The notes beneath the pieces are model-generated. The model saw nothing but the letters and a program-made list of their open reading frames with translations, did not search any database and was not told where the DNA came from. From positions 1 through 5,815 of the forward strand of contig JBFWTJ010000240.1 in the NCBI GenBank assembly GCA_050247895.1: a stretch of 5,815 nucleotides of DNA. The letters are read 5' to 3'. Positions 1 through 4,479 of the stretch are shown here, piece after piece. A program made the position numbers and the translations under genes. Source of the stretch: CAVPEW01 sp050247895. Its GTDB lineage: Bacteria; Actinomycetota; Acidimicrobiia; Acidimicrobiales; VFJN01. Positions within the stretch are counted from its first letter, which is position 1; the number at the start of each line of letters is the position of its first letter.

Positions 1-617
1 ATGGCCAGGTTGTTCGGGTAGGTGGGGCTGTCGTTGGCCTCCATGCCCTCGAGCCACTCGGTGGCCACGTCGTCGCCCACCTCGGTGCGCAGGGCGGTGA
101 CGAAGTCCTGGAACGAGCCGTTGGTCGGCGCCACCGCGACCCGGCCCCGCCACTCGGGGTCGGTCAGGTCGAGGACCGAGTCGGGCAGGTCGTCGGGGTC
201 GACGGCGTCGGTGTTGTAGACGAGCGTGCGGACCCGGCCCGACAGGCCGATCCAGGTGCCGTCACCGGCCTCGAACTCGGAGTCGACCGAGTCGAGGATC
301 TCGGCCGGGATCTCCTGGAGCCGGCCGTTGGCGTCGAGGAAGCCGACCGCCCCCGGGCTCTGGGACAGGAACACGTCGGCCGGCGTGTCCTCCCCCTCCT
401 CCTCGATGAGCAGGGCCAGCTCGGCCGAGTCGCCGTAGCGGACGTCGATCTTGACGTCGTGCTCCTCGGCGAAGCGCTCGAGCAGGGGACCGACCAGGTC
501 CTGGGTGCGCCCGCTGTAGATGACGAGCCGGTCGTCGTCGCCCGAGCAGGCCGGGAGCACGGCCGAAGCCGTGGCGGCGAGCAGGACGAGGGCGGACAGG
601 CGGCGGGCACCGAGCAT
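1..617 (-). CDS. Fe(3+)-type ABC transporter substrate-binding lipoprotein (3' end beyond window)
   Basis: This is the extracytoplasmic binding protein of an ABC importer, most likely for ferric iron (FbpA/FutA/HitA-like), tethered to the outer face of the membrane. Only the first 205 residues are present; the family is usually about 330-350 residues. Residues 1-24 form a lipoprotein signal peptide: arginines at 5-6, a hydrophobic core, then lipobox LPAC with the lipidated cysteine at 24. The mature part opens with the family motif VIYSGR (32-37), whose tyrosine is a usual iron ligand, then ADVFLSQSPGAVGFL (80-94), WIGLSGRVRTLVYNT (122-136), the PEWRGRV segment (154-160), APTNGSFQDFVTA (163-175) and the AND..TYPNN segment near 194-203. 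The ATG at 617 gives a normal signal peptide; a GTG 18 nt upstream is also in frame but adds nothing useful. No Shine-Dalgarno is visible, fitting a leaderless message. Iron specificity is inferred from family motifs; a related metal or organic ligand is possible. Confidence 0.9.
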   Translation of the reverse strand, partial: MLGARRLSALVLLAATASAVLPACSGDDDRLVIYSGRTQDLVGPLLERFAEEHDVKIDVRYGDSAELALLIEEEGEDTPADVFLSQSPGAVGFLDANGRLQEIPAEILDSVDSEFEAGDGTWIGLSGRVRTLVYNTDAVDPDDLPDSVLDLTDPEWRGRVAVAPTNGSFQDFVTALRTEVGDDVATEWLEGMEANDSPTYPNNLA

Positions 618-624
618 GGCGGCG

Positions 625-630
625 AGGCTA
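625..630 (-). promoter_or_regulatory. Candidate -10 element TAGCCT for the substrate-binding protein gene
   Basis: On the minus strand TAGCCT fits the actinobacterial TANNNT -10 pattern and is followed by seven bases and then the ATG at 617. That spacing would put transcription start at or next to the start codon, giving a leaderless mRNA, consistent with the missing Shine-Dalgarno. No -35 hexamer is recognisable. The call rests on pattern and spacing only. Confidence 0.4.
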
Positions 631-649
631 CCCACGGCCCCGAAAGGGT

Positions 650-665
650 GTAAAGAATGCCTAAC
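650..665. promoter_or_regulatory. A/T-rich imperfect palindrome, possible operator between divergent genes
   Basis: GTAAAGAATGCCTAAC pairs with its own reverse complement at five of eight positions, and it is the only A/T-rich stretch in the 49-bp gap between the iron-binding protein gene and the glycosyltransferase gene. Read on the minus strand it begins GTTAGGC, like one half of the TTAGG..CCTAA box bound by DtxR/IdeR iron repressors, but the other half matches poorly (about 9 of 19 bases over the whole box). It may instead simply be the glycosyltransferase promoter region. Confidence 0.2.
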
Positions 666-666
666 T

Positions 667-1413
667 ATGTCGGCCGCGCCCGTCCTCGCCTTCCTGCCCG
701 CCCACGACGAGGAGGCCACCGTGGCCGCCGTCGTGGCCCGGGTGCCCGGGCAGGTCGCCGGCCACCCGGTGGTGGTCCTGGTCGTCGACGACGGCTCGGC
801 GGACCGCACCGCGGCCCGGGCCGAGGCCGCCGGCGCCCGGGTCCTGGCCTTCCCGGCCAACCGGGGCCTCGGCGCCGCCGTGCGGGCCGGGCTGGCCGAG
901 GGCGTCCGGCTCGGTGCGGTGGCCACCGCCTTCCTCGACGCCGACGGCGAGTACGCCCCCGAGGAGCTCGACCGGGTCGTCGGGCCGATCCTGGAGGGCC
1001 GGGCCGACTACGTGGTCGGGAGCCGCTTCGCCGGCGACCGGCGGGACATGCGGCCCCATCGCTGGCTGGGCAACCGGGTCCTCACCCTGGGGGTCAAGGT
1101 CCTCGCGCGCCGGCACGGCGTCCGCGGGCTCACCGACGGCCAGTCCGGCTACCGCGCCCTGTCGTTGCCGGCGGCCCGGGCCGCCGAGGTCGTCCACGAC
1201 TTCAACTACGCCCAGGTCCTCACCCTGGACCTGGTGGCCAAGGGCTTCCGCTACGCCGAGGTGCCGATCTCCTACGCCTTCCGGCGCCACGGGCGGTCCT
1301 TCGTGAAGCTCCCCCGCTACCTGCGCGCCGTCGTCCCCGCCGTGTGGCGCGAGCTGCGCTCCGACCCCTCAGTCCTCGACCACGAAGCCCCGGAAGCCTT
1401 CGCGGGCGGCTGA
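667..1413 (+). CDS. Family 2 glycosyltransferase (DPM/DPG-synthase-like, soluble)
   Basis: A 248-residue GT-A fold glycosyltransferase that would transfer a sugar from a nucleotide-sugar donor, possibly to a polyprenyl phosphate or another lipid or glycan acceptor at the cytoplasmic face; donor and acceptor cannot be read from sequence. The N-terminal strand carries the family's AHDEE motif (12-16). VVDDGSADRT (39-48) binds the nucleotide, DADGEY (91-96) contains the DXD metal-binding site, GSRF (118-121) follows, and TDGQSGYRALS (156-166) is the acceptor-side motif typical of DPM1-like enzymes. YAFRRHGRSFVKLPRYLRA (203-221) is the usual basic C-terminal segment. There is no C-terminal membrane helix. 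The frame stays open upstream to 520, but that extension runs into the divergent iron-binding protein gene and lacks family homology, so ATG 667 is chosen. No good Shine-Dalgarno is visible. The last 45 bp overlap the convergent oxidoreductase gene. Confidence 0.9.
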   Translation: MSAAPVLAFLPAHDEEATVAAVVARVPGQVAGHPVVVLVVDDGSADRTAARAEAAGARVLAFPANRGLGAAVRAGLAEGVRLGAVATAFLDADGEYAPEELDRVVGPILEGRADYVVGSRFAGDRRDMRPHRWLGNRVLTLGVKVLARRHGVRGLTDGQSGYRALSLPAARAAEVVHDFNYAQVLTLDLVAKGFRYAEVPISYAFRRHGRSFVKLPRYLRAVVPAVWRELRSDPSVLDHEAPEAFAGG

Positions 1414-2772
1414 CCACGCCGGCCCGTCGACCCCCCCGCCGGGCCCGGCCGAGGCGGCCGACAGCGCGGCCCCCATGGCCATGACGTGGTGGGCGTTGTC
1501 GGCCACGAACAGGCCCTGGCGGCCGAAGGTGACCAGCCCCGGGCAGCCCGCGACCCAGCCCTCGACGGCGGCCAGGTCGGCCTCGGCCCCCGGCGTCCAG
1601 ACCGGGTAGACCCGGGGCACCCGCCGCACCTCCACGTCGACCGGACGGACCGGGGGCAGGCCCAACCGGGCCAGGTCGTCGACCAGCCGGGCCGCGAGCA
1701 GGCCCGGGGACGCCTCCCACACCGCGTCGCCCCGGTCGCAGGGGACCTCGGCGCACAGCACGGTGACGCCCGGCGGGTCGTCGGGCGAGGTGCGGTAGTT
1801 GCGGGGCTCGGACAACCGGGCCGCGAGCTGGTCGACCCCGGGCAGGTAGTGGGCGTCCCACTCCGTCCAGCGAGGCCGGTCGACCACCAGGTAGACGAGG
1901 ACGACGGCCCGGTGGGCCAGGCGGGCCGCCGCGGCGAGGACCTCGTCGGGGACGCCCTCGACGAGACCGGCCAGCACGGCGACCGGCGCCGTCGACCAGA
2001 CCTCGGCGAACTCCCCCACCGAACCGTCCGAGGCCCGGGCCCGCCAGACCCCGTCCCGCCGGGACAGCCGGGCCAGGCCGGTGCCCAGCCGCAGGTCGAC
2101 CCCGGCGCCGACGGCCGCATCGGCCAGCGCCTCGCTGATCTGGCCGAAGCCCCGGCGGGGGTAGAGGAAGGTCCGGCCCGACGGGTCGCGGGCCCGGCGC
2201 AGCTTGCCCGCGATCGCCGCCGGCGAGCGGGCCGCGATCCGGCGCCGCGCCACCTCGCCGGTGAGCGCTGCGCCGTCGACGCCCCACAGCTTGCGGGCGT
2301 AGGGCCCGTAGAAGGTCCGGTACACGGTCGGGCCGAGGCCGGCCCGCACCACCTCGGCGAAGGTGTCGGCCCGGGGCCGCCGCCAGGGCGAGGTCGCCAC
2401 GTCGCGGGCCATGGCCAGGGCCAGGCCCGGCGGCAGGCCGGTGAGCAGGTCGGCGGCCCGCAGGGGGAAGCCCAGCCAGCGCCCGGCCAGGGCGATCCGG
2501 CCGTGGCGGGGACGGACCTGGAGGTCCTCGCCGAGCAGGTCGCGGACCTCGGCCAGCAGGGCGGCGTCGGCCGCCGGGTGCAACCGGTGGCTGCCGTGGT
2601 CGACCCGCAGGCCGGCGACCTCGAACGAACCGGCCAGGCCACCCACCACGGGCGCCCGCTCCAGGACCGTCACCGTCCGACCCGACCGCGCCGCGTGCCA
2701 GGCCGCGACCAGGCCCGCCGGACCGGCCCCGACGACCAGCACCGGCCCGGGGGCGTCGCGGTGCCCGCTCAA
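1369..2772 (-). CDS. FAD-dependent oxidoreductase, protoporphyrinogen-oxidase/amine-oxidase-like
   Basis: A 467-residue flavoprotein of the HemY/amine-oxidase superfamily (COG1232-like). VLVVGAGPAGLVAAWHAA (11-28) is the Rossmann GxGxxG site, E38 is placed to bind the FAD ribose, and VGGLAGS (43-49) with DHGSHRLH (58-65) are the usual following motifs. FYGPYARKLWGVDGAALTGEVARRRI (154-179) marks the substrate-domain signature of the protoporphyrinogen-oxidase-like group. The C-terminal FAD-contact region is near 412-430 (FGRQGLF then N426), after a YPVW segment. The start is TTG at 2772, overlapping the ATPase stop codon as TTGA, so translation is probably coupled. A GTG at codon 11 is an alternative but would begin directly on the FAD strand. 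True heme-pathway activity is doubtful because no heme genes are nearby; oxidation or isomerisation of a carotenoid-like, sterol-like or sugar-nucleotide substrate is equally possible. The 3' end overlaps the glycosyltransferase by 45 bp. Confidence 0.88.
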   Translation of the reverse strand: MSGHRDAPGPVLVVGAGPAGLVAAWHAARSGRTVTVLERAPVVGGLAGSFEVAGLRVDHGSHRLHPAADAALLAEVRDLLGEDLQVRPRHGRIALAGRWLGFPLRAADLLTGLPPGLALAMARDVATSPWRRPRADTFAEVVRAGLGPTVYRTFYGPYARKLWGVDGAALTGEVARRRIAARSPAAIAGKLRRARDPSGRTFLYPRRGFGQISEALADAAVGAGVDLRLGTGLARLSRRDGVWRARASDGSVGEFAEVWSTAPVAVLAGLVEGVPDEVLAAAARLAHRAVVLVYLVVDRPRWTEWDAHYLPGVDQLAARLSEPRNYRTSPDDPPGVTVLCAEVPCDRGDAVWEASPGLLAARLVDDLARLGLPPVRPVDVEVRRVPRVYPVWTPGAEADLAAVEGWVAGCPGLVTFGRQGLFVADNAHHVMAMGAALSAASAGPGGGVDGPAWSAAREGFRGFVVED

Positions 2773-3911
2773 CGGGTCGCGAGCGACGGGTCCTCGGGCG
2801 CCACGGCCGTGGCCCCGGGGCCGCCGCCGGGCGTCGCGCCCGGATCGGCACCGGCCGCCGCCGCGGGCGTGGGGGCGGACGCGGTGAAGGCCACCACCGG
2901 GCCACCCGCGTAGCGGACCACGACCCGGTCACCCCGGGCGTGGCGCGGCGCGGACCCGGCCCGGACCCGGACGACCTCGCCCCCCTCCAGCCGGGCGAAG
3001 GTCACGCAGTCGTGGCCGTAGTACTCGACCAGCTCGACGACCGCCGTCCCGGCCCCGTCGCCGGCCGCCTCGAGGCGCAGCTCCTCGGGCCGGGCCAGGA
3101 CCTGCACCGGGCCCGACCGCTCGTCGCGCAGGTCCAGGACCCCCAGGCCCGTCGAGGCGCGGGACCCGTCGGCCCGACCGGCCAGCAGGTTGGCGTCGCC
3201 CACGAAGCGGGCCACCCACGGCGTGGCCGGGCGGTCGTAGAGCACCGCGGGCGGGGCCTGCTGGACGATCTCGCCGTCGAGCATGACCGCCACGTGGTCG
3301 CCCAGGACGAACGCCTCCTCCTGGTCGTGGGTCACGAAGACCGTGGTGATGCCCAGCTCGGCCAGGAGCTGGTGGACCTCGGCCCTCACCTCGACCCGCA
3401 GGGAGGTGTCCAGGTTGGAGAAGGGCTCGTCCAGCAGGAGGACCGACGGGTGCGGGGCCAGGGCCCGGGCCAGCGCGACCCGCTGCTGCTGCCCGCCCGA
3501 CAGGGTGGCCGGCGCCCGGTCGCCGAAGCCGCCGAGGCCGACCATCTCCAGGGCCTCGACCACCCGGGGGCCCCTGCGCTCGGCCCGGGGCAGGCCGTAG
3601 CCGACGTTGGCGGCCACGCTCAGGTGGGGGAACAGGGCCCAGTCCTGGAAGACCATCCCGATCCGGCGCCGCTCGGGCGCCACGAAGGTCCGGTCGTCGC
3701 GCACCGGCCGGTCGCCGATGCGGATCTCCCCGGCGTACGGGCGCTCCAGGCCCGCGATCGAGCGCAGCAGCGTCGTCTTGCCGCAGCCGCTCGGCCCGAG
3801 CAGCGCGACGACCGAGCCCGGCGCCACCGACAGGTCGACGCCCCGCAGCACGTCGGGCCCGCCGTAGCGCTGGCGCAGGCCCCGCACCTCGATCGACGAG
3901 GACGTGTTCAT
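2769..3911 (-). CDS. ABC transporter ATP-binding protein, iron(III)/spermidine-putrescine type (FbpC/PotA-like)
   Basis: A 380-residue cytoplasmic ATPase that powers an ABC importer. Walker A GPSGCGKT (39-46), Q-loop Q89, signature LSGGQQQR (137-144), Walker B VLLLDEP (157-163), D-loop SNLD (165-168) and switch histidine H195 in VTHDQEEA are all present, so the ATPase should be active. Residues about 265-345 form a TOBE-type C-terminal domain starting near QVLARPEEL. Residues 346-380 are an Ala/Pro/Gly-rich tail not expected in the family. ATG 3911 gives the standard N-terminus; the open frame continues 194 codons upstream but overlaps the membrane-protein gene and has no family similarity. 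Upstream there is no Shine-Dalgarno, only a -10-like TAGCGT ten bases before the ATG. It likely serves the ferric-iron binding lipoprotein gene at 1-617, which is on the same strand 2.1 kb away. Sulfate, polyamine or other substrates cannot be excluded. Confidence 0.92.
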   Translation of the reverse strand: MNTSSSIEVRGLRQRYGGPDVLRGVDLSVAPGSVVALLGPSGCGKTTLLRSIAGLERPYAGEIRIGDRPVRDDRTFVAPERRRIGMVFQDWALFPHLSVAANVGYGLPRAERRGPRVVEALEMVGLGGFGDRAPATLSGGQQQRVALARALAPHPSVLLLDEPFSNLDTSLRVEVRAEVHQLLAELGITTVFVTHDQEEAFVLGDHVAVMLDGEIVQQAPPAVLYDRPATPWVARFVGDANLLAGRADGSRASTGLGVLDLRDERSGPVQVLARPEELRLEAAGDGAGTAVVELVEYYGHDCVTFARLEGGEVVRVRAGSAPRHARGDRVVVRYAGGPVVAFTASAPTPAAAAGADPGATPGGGPGATAVAPEDPSLATR

Positions 3912-3921
3912 CTGGCCGAAC

Positions 3922-3927
3922 ACGCTA
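3922..3927 (-). promoter_or_regulatory. Candidate -10 element TAGCGT for the ABC ATPase gene
   Basis: Minus-strand GGTAGCGT lies ten bases before the ATG at 3911, so transcription would begin about four bases before the start codon. This matches the near-leaderless arrangement seen at the iron-binding protein gene. No -35 element is recognisable, and the hairpin at 3935-3950 sits where one would be. The call is based on pattern and position only. Confidence 0.38.
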
Positions 3928-3934
3928 CCGCCGG

Positions 3935-3950
3935 CCCGGCGAACGCCGGG
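3935..3950. terminator. GC stem-loop in the gap between membrane protein and ABC ATPase genes
   Basis: CCCGGCG-AA-CGCCGGG is a perfect 7-bp inverted repeat; as RNA it would fold with six pairs and a four-base loop. It lies 21 bases past the membrane-protein stop codon (minus strand) and has no T-run after it, so it would be a tailless actinobacterial-type terminator at best. A second small hairpin (GGACG-GG-CGTCC, 3956-3967) lies between it and that stop. An operator or chance structure in GC-rich DNA are alternatives. Confidence 0.35.
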
Positions 3951-3970
3951 GGGCAGGACGGGCGTCCGGC

Positions 3971-4354
3971 TCAGGTCGTGGCGCGGTCGTCCTCGCCCAG
4001 GAGCAACCGGGGCAGGACCTCCTCGGCGACCAGCGCGGCGAGCCACACGATCAGCGTCGCCAGCACCCAGGTCAGCGGGCCGCTGATGCTCAGCCCGTCG
4101 GACAGGGCATCGGTCACCACCAGCGCCACGAGGGTCCCCAGCAGCGCCGTCGCGCCCAGCAGGGCCCGGGCGTTGTGCTCGGCGATCCGACGGATCAGGG
4201 CCACGGCGATCAGCTCGACCACGGTGAACACGATCACTGCGGTGATGAAGGCCACGCCGTTGAGCCTCATCTTGCTGAGCAGAGCGGCGGCGACGATCAG
4301 GCCGATGGCGTTCGCCGCCACCGCGGTCACCCCCGACACGACCAGGCGCTTCAC
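3971..4354 (-). CDS. Small four-helix integral membrane protein, holin-like
   Basis: A 127-residue hydrophobic protein with four predicted membrane helices at roughly residues 5-26, 33-53, 64-82 and 93-117. Short loops carry basic residues after helix 2 (RRIAEH, 55-60), and the tail is acidic (GEDDRATT). The topology and the final TWVLATLIVWLAALVAEEVLP stretch resemble actinobacterial proteins annotated as phage holin family / DUF-type four-helix membrane proteins, which mostly have no known role; there are no phage genes around it. The GTG start at 4354 is preferred because AGGGGA lies seven bases upstream and because translation then begins directly before helix 1; an ATG 20 codons earlier would add an arginine-rich, non-hydrophobic extension. 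It is co-directional with the ABC ATPase gene but separated by 59 bp containing a hairpin and a candidate promoter, so it is probably its own unit. Specific function is unknown. Confidence 0.72.
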   Translation of the reverse strand: MKRLVVSGVTAVAANAIGLIVAAALLSKMRLNGVAFITAVIVFTVVELIAVALIRRIAEHNARALLGATALLGTLVALVVTDALSDGLSISGPLTWVLATLIVWLAALVAEEVLPRLLLGEDDRATT

Positions 4355-4361
4355 GATGACG

Positions 4362-4367
4362 TCCCCT
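4362..4367 (-). promoter_or_regulatory. Ribosome binding site AGGGGA that decides the GTG start of the membrane protein
   Basis: Minus-strand AGGGGA is followed by seven bases and GTG 4354, a good Shine-Dalgarno spacing. It lies inside the longer open frame that begins at 4414, which argues for the downstream GTG start. A GGTAGGAAC element at 4400-4409 (minus), which keeps the GGTAG core found upstream of other genes here, may be the -10 region. Confidence 0.5.
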
Positions 4368-4441
4368 GCATGGCGGCCTCCCCGGCTCCGGCGTCGACGC
4401 GTTCCTACCAGCACCCGGCGGCCCGTGCCGGGACCGGCCGG

Positions 4442-4447
4442 TAGCGT
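4442..4447 (+). promoter_or_regulatory. Candidate -10 element TAGCGT for the acyl-CoA ligase gene
   Basis: GGTAGCGTCGG on the plus strand lies 32 bases before the ATG at 4480, predicting a leader of about 26 nt. It overlaps the perfect 10-bp palindrome ACCGGCCGGT (4433-4442), which could be a regulator site or chance in GC-rich DNA. No -35 hexamer is evident. Confidence 0.35.
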
Positions 4448-4466
4448 CGGGCGCCGGGTCGAGACC

Positions 4467-4473
4467 GGGGGGA
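4467..4473 (+). promoter_or_regulatory. Purine-rich ribosome binding site for the acyl-CoA ligase gene
   Basis: GGGGGGA is followed by six bases and the ATG at 4480, the usual spacing. A second purine block (GAGGG, 4475-4479) abuts the start codon and is too close to act. It supports ATG 4480 as the start. Confidence 0.5.
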
Positions 4474-4479
4474 CGAGGG

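Noticed and set aside
520..666. A 49-residue N-terminal extension of the glycosyltransferase
   Set aside because: It overlaps the start and signal peptide of the divergent iron-binding lipoprotein, and GT2 enzymes normally begin right at the first strand found after ATG 667.
1486..2913. A 475-codon plus-strand frame antisense to the oxidoreductase
   Set aside because: Its composition (Gly, Arg, Pro, Asp, Gln) is that of an antisense GC shadow, and the opposite strand has intact FAD motifs.
1220..2932. A 570-codon minus-strand open frame over the oxidoreductase
   Set aside because: It is out of frame with the recognisable FAD oxidoreductase, Arg/Gly/Pro-rich, and without any domain motif; a shadow frame.
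4433..4442. Perfect 10-bp palindrome ACCGGCCGGT as a regulator operator
   Set aside because: Short CG-only palindromes are frequent by chance at this base composition, and no second copy or matching regulator is in the window; mentioned only alongside the promoter.
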